DNA from: Anaerotignum sp.
GTDB lineage: Bacteria > Bacillota > Clostridia > Lachnospirales > Anaerotignaceae
Assembly (NCBI GenBank): GCA_020024395.1
Contig: JAHHTV010000059.1
Span: 1-8,347 of the forward strand
Length of the DNA stretch: 8,347 bases
Reading direction: 5' to 3'
Shown: positions 1-6,696 of the stretch, piece by piece
Position numbering within the stretch: the stretch's first letter is position 1
How the letters are laid out: each line of letters opens with the position of its first letter
Notes under the pieces: generated by a model
What the model was told of the DNA's origin: nothing
What the model saw: the letters and a program-made list of their open reading frames with translations, nothing else
Database searches by the model: none
Translations under genes and position numbers: made by a program

Positions 1-36
1 ATATATCCAAACCATACATTTGAACAGCATTTCCAT

Positions 37-69
37 AAAAAATACCATGGTATTTTCCATGGTATTTTT
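37..69 (-). terminator. Rho-independent terminator of the amidase gene
   Basis: A perfect 13-bp inverted repeat (38-50 pairing with 57-69) encloses a 6-base loop. Read on the minus strand, the second arm ends in a run of six T (42-37). The stem begins three bases past the amidase stop codon, so it almost certainly ends that transcript. The outer part of the stem is A:T only, and the GC-containing core is the CCATGG segment. The plus strand also has a T run after the stem (65-69), so it could act in both directions. Nothing can be called in the remaining bases 1-36. Confidence 0.88.
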
Positions 70-72
70 CTA

Positions 73-2160
73 TTATCTTAATGTGTAATTGTTCATCACT
101 TGTATAATCCCATCACCAATTGCTTTTGCAATTTGGTCTTGTATTGCAGGATTAGAAATTTTCAAAGCGTCCCCTGCATTTGTCAAGAAGCATACTTCTA
201 TCAATATTGCAGGCACTTTTGTAGAATTTAATATCAAAATATCTGTTCTTTCTTTCAAACCTCTATCACTTGAACTCACTGCTGTATGTACATAACCTTG
301 CAATACCTGTGCTGCCTGTATACTGGTCAATTTTCCTGGCACTTCATTGCTATGTGGTGCATATAATGTTTCTGTACCATTTGCTGATGCTGGCCCTGAA
401 TTCATATGAATAGAAACCATAAAATCTGAAATCTCATTTGCAGTTTTTGCACGGCTTGGATTATCTGGATATACATCTGTATTTCTTGTCATATACACCT
501 TAATATCAGAATTGGCTTTCAAATATTGCTCTACCTTCAAAGCCATTGTCAATGCCACATTTTTTTCAATCAAACCATTTCCGCTTGTGCCTGGGTCTTT
601 TGCTCCATGTCCAGCGTCCAAAAGTAACACTCTGTTATATACTTCTTTTGGATTTTTTGCTGTAATTTCATAAAAAGCACCTGCATCTCTTACCGTATAT
701 GCATTTATCATATTTTGATTAAACCGAATGACTGTTTGATTGCCTTTTTGCGATACTTGTAGCGATTTCACTTTTGCCGTATCCACATTTAATGCACCAT
801 ATCCATAAATATCTTTATAATCACCTGGCAAAACCAATTCATAATATTTTTCTAAATATGCATCATTATGTTGTATGCGATTGACATCCATATCACGCAC
901 TTTTTCCAAACGCAATGTATTGGTATTGTTATCATAATACATATGACTTAACGTTGATTTTTCTACAAAAATCGTCAATTTATCATTTTCTTCTTTCCAT
1001 GTCATAATCGCAGTGCCTTCTGCCTCTACACTGACACGGAATGTAGTACCATCTACCCAACTTGTTTTCACAGAATTTACATATCGCAAACCACTTGCGT
1101 TGATTTGCTCTTGTATTCCTTCTGCCAACACCATCGGCATATCCACAACCACTTTATTTGGATTTTGTGATGTTGTCACTTTTGCCCCACTTTTTCCATC
1201 TGTACGAATGATAACACTATCCACATTACCATTGTTCACAGCAGTCACATCTTTGACTGTCACTTGTGTAAATTTTATAGAAATCTGTGTTTTATCTATA
1301 TTTTCTTGTATAGTATATTCTTTTTTTCCTGTCAAATCAAATACAATGCGTGTATATGTTGTACCATCATCCGCTTTATGCTCCCCTGTACGAATTGCTG
1401 CAACAAAAGGGCTATTGGTATTTGTCATATTTTCTGCCACACCATTTGCTGCACCATATACATCTAATACAATTTTATTATCTTCCATAACCACTTGTTG
1501 ATATTTTGTAAAACTACCCACAGTATTGATTGCAAATTCCTGTGTATCCAATCTTGATGCAGGCATTTTAATATTGTTTATGGTTGCGGTTTGTGTTTGT
1601 GCTTGTGGTGGCGTATTTGGTTGTATATTTTCTGGTTTTGGTTTATGTTCTTCATCTTGATTTGTATTGTTGTTTTGTGCCATTTCACCAATATATACTG
1701 TTCTTGCAGCATCGTCCCATTTCAAATTGATATCCAACGCTTGTGCCAATGCACGCACAGGCAGCACGGTTCTATCATTGATAATCATAGGTGCAACATC
1801 CATGGTGAACTCTTTACCATTTGTATATCCTTTTGTATTGCCAATTTCAAATACAACTGTATGGGTATCTGTCACAACATATACTTGTCTTGCTGCTTCA
1901 TTCCAAGTCACCTGTCCGCCCAATTTCTGGCAAATACCACGCATTGGCAACATCGTTCTGCCATCAATACTGACAACAGGTAAATTGGGGTCAACAAATT
2001 TTTGCCCATCAATCATAATCGAAATTTCTTTCGCATTATATGCATGATGTTTTCCACCATAAAATAAATCCATATTGACATTGGCAGCAAATGCTGTTGC
2101 TGTTTGCAACAATCCAACTGCCACAGTTGTCACAATCAAACGTTTTGTCCAATGTTTCAT
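73..2160 (-). CDS. Secreted N-acetylmuramoyl-L-alanine amidase (Amidase_3) with copper-amine-oxidase-like stalk and AMIN domains
   Basis: This 695-residue protein is predicted to cut the bond between MurNAc and L-alanine in peptidoglycan, outside the membrane. Residues 1-25 form a signal peptide: a basic start (MKHWTKR), a hydrophobic core, and a likely cut after TAFA. Residues about 45-158 are a copper amine oxidase N-terminal-like domain made of two half repeats (DGRTMLPMR at 66-74 and NDRTVLPVR at 128-136, each followed by a W..AAR.VY motif). This is a stalk domain and not an oxidase. A low-complexity N/Q/P-rich linker spans about 160-192. Residues 193 to about 400 look like two AMIN-type beta domains, and 405-505 may be a third. 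The C-terminal Amidase_3 domain (510-692) has the expected zinc ligands H518 (DAGHG), E532 and H585 (SIHMN) and the catalytic E655 (LIEVCF). The start is supported by GAGGAG at 2169-2174, eight bases upstream. It has its own promoter and terminator. It resembles the CwlD/AmiC group; the domain calls are strong, while the cellular role (cell separation or wall turnover) is inferred. Confidence 0.93.
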   Translation of the reverse strand: MKHWTKRLIVTTVAVGLLQTATAFAANVNMDLFYGGKHHAYNAKEISIMIDGQKFVDPNLPVVSIDGRTMLPMRGICQKLGGQVTWNEAARQVYVVTDTHTVVFEIGNTKGYTNGKEFTMDVAPMIINDRTVLPVRALAQALDINLKWDDAARTVYIGEMAQNNNTNQDEEHKPKPENIQPNTPPQAQTQTATINNIKMPASRLDTQEFAINTVGSFTKYQQVVMEDNKIVLDVYGAANGVAENMTNTNSPFVAAIRTGEHKADDGTTYTRIVFDLTGKKEYTIQENIDKTQISIKFTQVTVKDVTAVNNGNVDSVIIRTDGKSGAKVTTSQNPNKVVVDMPMVLAEGIQEQINASGLRYVNSVKTSWVDGTTFRVSVEAEGTAIMTWKEENDKLTIFVEKSTLSHMYYDNNTNTLRLEKVRDMDVNRIQHNDAYLEKYYELVLPGDYKDIYGYGALNVDTAKVKSLQVSQKGNQTVIRFNQNMINAYTVRDAGAFYEITAKNPKEVYNRVLLLDAGHGAKDPGTSGNGLIEKNVALTMALKVEQYLKANSDIKVYMTRNTDVYPDNPSRAKTANEISDFMVSIHMNSGPASANGTETLYAPHSNEVPGKLTSIQAAQVLQGYVHTAVSSSDRGLKERTDILILNSTKVPAILIEVCFLTNAGDALKISNPAIQDQIAKAIGDGIIQVMNNYTLR

Positions 2161-2168
2161 TTTGTACG

Positions 2169-2174
2169 CTCCTC
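2169..2174 (-). promoter_or_regulatory. Ribosome binding site of the amidase gene
   Basis: On the minus strand GAGGAG lies 8 bases before the ATG at 2160, close to ideal spacing, and fixes the amidase start at the residue that also begins a good signal peptide. Confidence 0.8.
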
Positions 2175-2234
2175 ATTTTGTATATTATCGGCTTTTGCCG
2201 TATGATATGCTATTTTGATATCGTATCACTAATC

Positions 2235-2262
2235 AGTATATCAAATTTTGTCGTATTGAAAA
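2235..2262 (-). promoter_or_regulatory. Candidate sigma-A promoter (extended -10) of the amidase gene
   Basis: On the minus strand the -10 hexamer TATACT (2240-2235) is preceded by TGA (2243-2241), giving an extended -10 (TGnTATACT). A weak -35, TTTTCA (2262-2257), sits 16 bases upstream, and the DNA further upstream is very A/T-rich, as in an UP element. Transcription would start near 2228 and give a leader of about 65-70 nt containing a small CGGC-TTTT-GCCG hairpin (2189-2200). The 214-bp gap from 2161 to 2374 holds this promoter, the amidase ribosome binding site and the terminator of the preceding operon; no gene was seen in it. The assignment is by eye only. Confidence 0.5.
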
Positions 2263-2312
2263 GAGAAAAGTTCCAAAATTACAAAAATTTTATGAAAAAA
2301 ATACTATCATAC

Positions 2313-2347
2313 AAAAACCGATATGATTTTTACATCATATCGGTTTT
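2313..2347 (-). terminator. Rho-independent terminator closing the tsaE-tsaB-rimI-lon-like operon
   Basis: A perfect 14-bp inverted repeat (2314-2327 with 2334-2347) has a 6-base loop (2328-2333). On the minus strand the second arm runs into five T (2317-2313). It lies 27 bases after the stop of the 74-residue gene and before the amidase promoter, so it separates the two transcription units. The arrangement is near symmetrical, with TTTT also ending the stem on the plus strand, so it may also stop antisense transcription. Confidence 0.85.
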
Positions 2348-2374
2348 CATCATGCTTACTATAGAAATCATTAT

Positions 2375-2599
2375 TTATCCTTGTATAAGATACCCTTTCA
2401 CAGGAAAATCTGGTTCTGCCAATATCCAAATCGTATGGCATATTTTACATTTGTAATGCTTTTCAAATTCATTTTCCTTTATTTCTTCAAAAATCCCATT
2501 TTGCACTATACTCTCCATTATCTTTTTTGTAGAGGCATAATGCGAATAACCACCAAAACCATCTATTTGTACCATTTGCTTGCATTGTTCACATTTCAT
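2375..2599 (-). CDS. Small zinc-ribbon-like protein of unknown function
   Basis: This is a 74-residue protein that I do not recognise as a named family. Two CxxC pairs, C3/C6 near the start and C51/C54 after a roughly 44-residue spacer, are the usual layout for a four-cysteine zinc ribbon. After the second pair comes a short aromatic/hydrophobic stretch and the motif PDFPVKG (63-69). No signal peptide or membrane segment is seen, so it should be cytoplasmic. The start codon lies only three bases past the stop of the Lon-like gene. A GAGGAA ribosome binding site (2617-2612) sits inside the last codons of that gene with a rather long 12-base spacing, which suggests translational coupling. It is the last gene before the operon terminator. 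The first CxxC begins at residue 3, so the ATG used is probably correct. A real gene is supported by the motif, the packing and the terminator placement. The function is open: it might bind nucleic acid, act as a protease partner, or do neither. Confidence 0.78.
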   Translation of the reverse strand: MKCEQCKQMVQIDGFGGYSHYASTKKIMESIVQNGIFEEIKENEFEKHYKCKICHTIWILAEPDFPVKGYLIQG

Positions 2600-2602
2600 T
2601 TT

Positions 2603-5008
2603 TTATTCTGTTTCCTCATTGCCTTGTGCATAAACGTGAAATCGTTTCAATTTTTCATACACTTTGCCATGAATACTGTTTTTTGGATATTCGCCTTTTG
2701 CATTGCGTTTGCCTGCGGGTTTTCCTGTCAAAAGTGAAATTCCCTCATCAATGGATTGTATCGGATAAATATGAAACATACCATCTTTCACTGCATCCAC
2801 AACTTCTTGTTTTAATACCAAGTCTTTGACATTTGACACTGGTATCAAAACGCCTTGTTTGCCTGTCAATCCTCTTTTTTTACATAAATCAAAGAAACCT
2901 TCAATTTTGTATGTGACACCACCGATTGCCTGTATTTCGCCTTTTTGGTTCACAGAACCAGTGACTGCCAAATCTTGTCTTATAGGGATTTCTGCCAATG
3001 ATGACAAAATGCAATACAATTCTGTACTAGAAGCACTGTCCCCATCAATCCCATTGTAATTTTGTTCAAAGCAAACACGGCAAGACAATGACAATGGGAA
3101 TTTTTGTGCATATGTCTGTCCCAAATACCCTGTGATAATTTGTACACCTTTATCATGTGTCTGTCCACTCAGTCTTGCTTCTTTTTCAATATTGACAATA
3201 CCAGACTCCCCTACATATGTGGTTGCGGTAATGCGGGTTGGATTACCAAATGTATAATCTCCCATATCCAGCACAGCCAGCCCATTGATTTGTCCAATCT
3301 CTTTGCCATCTGTATCAATCATAATGACATTTTCGTCCAACATTTCATTGAGTTTTTCTTCATATAACTGCAATCGTTGTTCTTTTTCTGTGATTGCTTT
3401 TTGTACATATTCTCCTGTCACCAAATCCGCATTATCCAATTTTGCCCAAGTTGCTGCCTCCCCCAGTATTTCTGCCAAATGATTAAATCTTGTAGAAATT
3501 TTGTCTTGTCGTTCTGCTTTTCGTGAAGCATATTCAATCACTGCACACACTGCACTGACATCAAAATCGGCCGTTTGTTCTCTTTCTGAAAAACCTCTGA
3601 CAAACTGTGCAACTTTCTGCATATTTTCAGCTGTTCTAGGCATTTCATAATCAAAATCAGCTTTTATTTTAAAAAACTTGTCAAATTCCTCATCATACTC
3701 GCTCAACATTTCATAATAATATGCACTGCCTATCATAATCACTTTGACATTGGAAGGAATTGGTTCTGGTTTTAATGTAGGTGCTACCACAGTGCCAAGC
3801 TGCTCTCTCACAGCTTCCATATTGATTTCTTTTGTTTTCATCACACGCCGTAAACCTTCCCAAGCCTGCGGATAAGACAATATATCTTGTGCTTGTATAA
3901 TCAAATACCCACCATTTGCCTTATGCAATAATCCGCCTTTGATTTTCATAAAATCTGTTGTCAAATTACCAAATTCGTTATCATATTCCACTTCACCAAT
4001 CAAGTTATAATATGTTGGGTGATATGTGACAACAACCGGTGCCCCTTTGCTTTCGCTGTGGTCTACAATCAAATTCACTTTATATTTTTGTGTCACATCT
4101 TCCGGTTGTTTTTTGGATAACATCGGCAACAATGCAGAAAGACTTTCTTCTCCATCATCTTCTTCATCAAAAAAATCACTGATATTATCCAATATATCTT
4201 CTTGTACTGCATTTAAGTAAGTAACCACTTTTTCATATGCTTTATATTTTTCTTGCACCGCACTGATATGATGCCCAATGGCAAACATACCTACTTTATA
4301 ATCCAGTTTTTCTACACAGTGTTTGGACTCTCTTTCCAATTCCCGAATTTCCCGCATAATAGCAGTTGCTTTTTCCTGCACAACTTGGGAATTTTTTTCC
4401 ACAATGTCTTTCACTTCTTCGGGCAATTCATCATATTCTTCTTCCCCTACAGTTTTACCATCTATCACAGGTAAAAAATAAATACCGGAGTTGGTACTTT
4501 TGACCTGAAAATCATATGCACCTGCTTCTTCACTCATTTTATCCATCAAAACATCTTTTTTGTCATCAAAAGAGTGTAGCAATTCTGCTTTTTGTTTTTC
4601 ATAATCTTCTGCACGAAATACCTTTTGCAATTCCTCTTTCAGTATTTGCACAAGTTCGTTCATATCATCCCGAAATTGTTTGCCTGTACCTGCATCAAAA
4701 GACAACGCTTGTGGGCTACGTGGATTTTGGAAATTATATACATAACACCAATCTTTTGGCACAGGTTCTGTTTTTGCCACTTCTTCTGCATTCTTTTTTG
4801 CATAAGTGGTTTTGCCTGTACCAGATGCCCCAGACATATAAATATTATATCCTCTGATTTTAATTGCCAGCCCAAACTCAAATGCTTTTATAGCTCGTTC
4901 TTGTCCAAATATGCCGTTTAATGGCTGCAATTCTGCTGTTGTTTGAAATGAAAAATCATTCGGTGTGCAACCATTTTTCAATTCTGTATACAAAAGTTCC
5001 CGTTGCAT
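2603..5008 (-). CDS. Lon-like ATP-dependent protease (AAA_32 / LonB-YcbZ type)
   Basis: An 801-residue cytoplasmic protein combining an AAA+ module with a C-terminal Lon-type serine protease. The Walker A motif GASGTGKTT is at residues 60-68. A long helical, probably coiled-coil insertion (about 112-275) with an acidic patch (DEEDDGEE, 281-288) follows. The AAA core resumes with HKANGGYLI (362-370), and sensor-1-like and lid segments run to about 555. The protease domain (about 560-765) carries the catalytic serine S658 in DGDSASS and the catalytic lysine K701. Their 43-residue spacing equals the S679/K722 spacing of E. coli Lon. It has no LAN substrate-binding domain, unlike LonA. At the Walker B position (YLIIQA, 368-373) the usual D-E pair is missing. 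The frame stays open to 5056, but the internal ATG at 5008 is chosen because an AAGGAGG site lies 8 bases upstream; the longer reading would translate that site. It lies 63 bp after rimI with no terminator between. Known relatives are poorly characterised proteases, so the substrate is unknown. Confidence 0.92.
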   Translation of the reverse strand: MQRELLYTELKNGCTPNDFSFQTTAELQPLNGIFGQERAIKAFEFGLAIKIRGYNIYMSGASGTGKTTYAKKNAEEVAKTEPVPKDWCYVYNFQNPRSPQALSFDAGTGKQFRDDMNELVQILKEELQKVFRAEDYEKQKAELLHSFDDKKDVLMDKMSEEAGAYDFQVKSTNSGIYFLPVIDGKTVGEEEYDELPEEVKDIVEKNSQVVQEKATAIMREIRELERESKHCVEKLDYKVGMFAIGHHISAVQEKYKAYEKVVTYLNAVQEDILDNISDFFDEEDDGEESLSALLPMLSKKQPEDVTQKYKVNLIVDHSESKGAPVVVTYHPTYYNLIGEVEYDNEFGNLTTDFMKIKGGLLHKANGGYLIIQAQDILSYPQAWEGLRRVMKTKEINMEAVREQLGTVVAPTLKPEPIPSNVKVIMIGSAYYYEMLSEYDEEFDKFFKIKADFDYEMPRTAENMQKVAQFVRGFSEREQTADFDVSAVCAVIEYASRKAERQDKISTRFNHLAEILGEAATWAKLDNADLVTGEYVQKAITEKEQRLQLYEEKLNEMLDENVIMIDTDGKEIGQINGLAVLDMGDYTFGNPTRITATTYVGESGIVNIEKEARLSGQTHDKGVQIITGYLGQTYAQKFPLSLSCRVCFEQNYNGIDGDSASSTELYCILSSLAEIPIRQDLAVTGSVNQKGEIQAIGGVTYKIEGFFDLCKKRGLTGKQGVLIPVSNVKDLVLKQEVVDAVKDGMFHIYPIQSIDEGISLLTGKPAGKRNAKGEYPKNSIHGKVYEKLKRFHVYAQGNEETE

Positions 5009-5016
5009 GATGACCG

Positions 5017-5023
5017 CCTCCTT
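5017..5023 (-). promoter_or_regulatory. Ribosome binding site that sets the Lon-like start
   Basis: A consensus AAGGAGG on the minus strand ends 8 bases before the ATG at 5008. It is the best Shine-Dalgarno match in the window, and it argues against the in-frame upstream ATG at 5056, which would encode 16 extra residues unlike the conserved start of this family. Confidence 0.85.
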
Positions 5024-5071
5024 TTGAAAATGCCAAAACCCAATATGTTTTCGCACAGAATACGCTTTGAT

Positions 5072-5530
5072 TTATGCTTCATACGCTGTAAAATATTTCC
5101 ACATGATAACAGCATCTTCGTGGGTATCTGGATAATAATTTTTTCTAAGCCCCTCTGGTCTGTAACCATGTTTATGATACAATTTTTGTGCTGGTGCGTT
5201 GTTGATACGCACTTCCAATGTCATGCCAATCATTTCTCTTTGTTGTGCCACTTCTTCTAATTTTTTCATCAAAGCATCTCCAATGCCTTGTTTGCGATAT
5301 TCCTCCAATACCGCTACATTTGTAATATGCCCTTCTGTGATAACGTGCCACATACCTGCATACCCCACAATATGCCCATCAGATACTGCCACATAATATA
5401 TTGCCATATTATTTTCTTTGATTTCCCGTTCAAAATCTTGTCGTGTCCACGGAATGGAAAATGTTGCTTCTTCCACTGCCAAAACACCATCAATATGTGC
5501 TTGTGTCATGGGTATGATTTCAAATGTCAT
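5072..5530 (-). CDS. rimI: Ribosomal protein S18-alanine N-acetyltransferase RimI
   Basis: A 152-residue GNAT-family acetyltransferase, the usual length for RimI, that transfers acetyl from acetyl-CoA to the N-terminal amino group of a protein, classically alanine 1 of ribosomal protein S18. The acetyl-CoA pyrophosphate loop is RKQGIG (79-84). The segment LEVRINNAPAQKLYHKHGY (105-123) carries E106 and Y118, which match the catalytic E103 and Y115 of E. coli RimI with the same 12-residue spacing. The C-terminal NYYP...EDAVIM signature (131-143) is also typical. The start overlaps the tsaB end by 11 bp and uses an AAGGAGG site within tsaB, 6 bases upstream. Being next to tsaB is a common arrangement in bacteria. 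In many bacteria the next gene is tsaD, but here a Lon-like protease follows. The substrate in this organism is inferred from homologs; some RimI proteins are less specific. Confidence 0.93.
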   Translation of the reverse strand: MTFEIIPMTQAHIDGVLAVEEATFSIPWTRQDFEREIKENNMAIYYVAVSDGHIVGYAGMWHVITEGHITNVAVLEEYRKQGIGDALMKKLEEVAQQREMIGMTLEVRINNAPAQKLYHKHGYRPEGLRKNYYPDTHEDAVIMWKYFTAYEA

Positions 5531-6239
5531 GCCCTGCCTCCTTTTGTAACCGTTCTTCCCGTTCTCTTTCTGCCTGTGATTTTCTCAAATAAATCAGTGA
5601 AAACAAATCCCCTTTTGTTGCTTTGCCTTCTTTTGCCATTTTCAGTCCCAATGCTGCCACAGATGATGCACGTTGCAATGCACAATGTGCAGGTGCAAAA
5701 TAAAAATTTGTATTTTTTTCCAATTTTTCTTTATGCACTGGCACACCATCCCCCAAAAACACCACAGGTCTTTCAAACTTTTGTGCAATCTCTATCACAT
5801 GGTCAATGCTTTCTGCCATATGCTCTGTCAAAGGCGAAAGTGTTTCATTTTGCCATTCATAAAAGCAAGTATATACTTGTTGTCGTCTTGCGTCCATAAT
5901 TGGGCAAACCACAGCCCCTGCCATAAACATATTATATGCCAAAGCGTCCAGTGTGGGAACAGCAACAATCGGTTTTTGTATCCCCAAACAAATCCCTTTT
6001 GCAGTTGCACCACCAATACGCAGACCCGTAAATGAGCCAGGGCCTGCAGCACAAGCCACAACATCAATATCTTGTAATTTTGTATTTGTTTTTTCACAAA
6101 GCTCTGCAATCATGGGCAATATGGTTTGGCTGTGTGTCAATTTATCATTTTGTGTAAATTCGCCTACCAATTTCTGCCCATCAATAATGGCAGCACTTGC
6201 TGTTTGTCCAGATGTATCAATCCCCAGCACCTTCATCAT
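5520..6239 (-). CDS. tsaB: tRNA threonylcarbamoyladenosine biosynthesis protein TsaB
   Basis: A 239-residue protein of the ASKHA (actin/Hsp70-like) fold. TsaB binds TsaD and with TsaE supports transfer of the threonylcarbamoyl group to A37 of ANN-decoding tRNAs in the cytoplasm. The N-terminal strand GIDTS (6-10), THSQ (35-38), the signature GPGSFTGLRIG (66-76) and DARRQQVY (116-123) are all typical of TsaB; it lacks the metal-binding histidines of TsaD. The C-terminus is charged (RKSQAEREREERLQKE). The start is ambiguous by one codon: ATG at 6239 forms an ATGA overlap with the tsaE stop, while the ATG at 6236 is 7 bases from the AGGGGG site (6249-6244) and is at least as well spaced, giving 238 residues. 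The end overlaps rimI by 11 bp, so tsaE, tsaB and rimI are probably translationally coupled. Confidence 0.95.
   Translation of the reverse strand: MMKVLGIDTSGQTASAAIIDGQKLVGEFTQNDKLTHSQTILPMIAELCEKTNTKLQDIDVVACAAGPGSFTGLRIGGATAKGICLGIQKPIVAVPTLDALAYNMFMAGAVVCPIMDARRQQVYTCFYEWQNETLSPLTEHMAESIDHVIEIAQKFERPVVFLGDGVPVHKEKLEKNTNFYFAPAHCALQRASSVAALGLKMAKEGKATKGDLFSLIYLRKSQAEREREERLQKEAGHDI
5537..5543 (-). promoter_or_regulatory. Ribosome binding site of rimI, embedded in tsaB
   Basis: A consensus AAGGAGG lies 6 bases before the rimI ATG and is read in tsaB as part of the KEAG codons near its C-terminus. The last tsaB codons therefore serve two purposes, and the C-terminal tail of TsaB is constrained by rimI translation. 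Confidence 0.82.
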
Positions 6240-6673
6240 AAATCCCCCTGTTCCAATGTGATTTTACGATAATCATCACCTTTTTGGTAATCTTTTTCAA
6301 TTTGGATATGATACGCATTTTTGGGAATAAGCTGTGGGAACAGTTCTGCCCATTCTACCAAACATACACCATCACCATCAAAATATTCTTCATATCCAAT
6401 ATCGTCCATTTCTTCTTCTGATGACAAACGATACACGTCAAAATGATAAAATGGTAAATTTCCATCATGATATTCATTGACAATATTAAATGTCGGGCTT
6501 GTGATGTGTTCCACCACACCAAGCCCCAAAGCAAACCCTTTTGTAAAAACGGTTTTGCCCACACCCAAATCACCATTCAAACAATAAATATCTCCTTTTT
6601 TTGCCGCTTTTGCCAATGTTTCGCCCAATGTTTCCGTTTCTTTCGGTGTATGGGTTTCCCATATTCTTTTCAT
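6236..6673 (-). CDS. tsaE: tRNA threonylcarbamoyladenosine biosynthesis ATPase TsaE
   Basis: A 145-residue P-loop ATPase, normal length for TsaE (YjeE/YdiB). It acts with TsaB and TsaD, and its ATP hydrolysis is needed to recycle the complex that forms t6A37 in tRNA. The Walker A motif GDLGVGKT is at 34-41. SPTF (59-62), DVYRL (79-83) and VEWAE (106-110) are the other family signatures, the last containing the conserved Trp and Glu. An AGAGGG ribosome binding site (6684-6679) sits 5 bases before the ATG. The gene starts 23 bp after the stop of the propeller-like gene with no terminator between them, so it is probably in the same transcript, and its stop overlaps the tsaB start. TsaE is cytoplasmic, and tRNA modification with its partners is well established for the family. 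Confidence 0.95.
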   Translation of the reverse strand: MKRIWETHTPKETETLGETLAKAAKKGDIYCLNGDLGVGKTVFTKGFALGLGVVEHITSPTFNIVNEYHDGNLPFYHFDVYRLSSEEEMDDIGYEEYFDGDGVCLVEWAELFPQLIPKNAYHIQIEKDYQKGDDYRKITLEQGDL

Positions 6674-6696
6674 AAAATCCCTCTTTTTCTATCCCA

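Noticed and set aside
1013..1501. Plus-strand open frame of 162 codons within the amidase gene
   Set aside because: It lies fully inside a gene with signal peptide, catalytic residues and terminator on the other strand; its translation shows no domain and no convincing ribosome binding site precedes it.
1690..2025. Copper amine oxidase activity
   Set aside because: The domain is the N-terminal stalk-like module only; the catalytic oxidase domain is absent, and the enzyme activity resides in the C-terminal amidase.
2091..2456. Plus-strand open frame of 121 codons through the intergenic gap
   Set aside because: It runs through a terminator hairpin and a promoter region, overlaps two minus-strand genes, and has no ribosome binding site or recognisable domain.
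5009..5056. N-terminal extension of the Lon-like protein to the ATG at 5056
   Set aside because: It would translate the AAGGAGG ribosome binding site, and the 16 added residues look unrelated to the family; the ATG at 5008 is correctly spaced.
5009..5071. Separate promoter for the Lon-like gene in the 63-bp gap after rimI
   Set aside because: The best -10-like hexamer on the minus strand (TATTCT) has no -35 match at usable distance; co-transcription with rimI is simpler.
5288..5899. Plus-strand open frame of 203 codons across rimI and tsaB
   Set aside because: It is antisense to two well-supported genes, and its Cys/Phe/His-rich composition is typical of a reverse-strand shadow.
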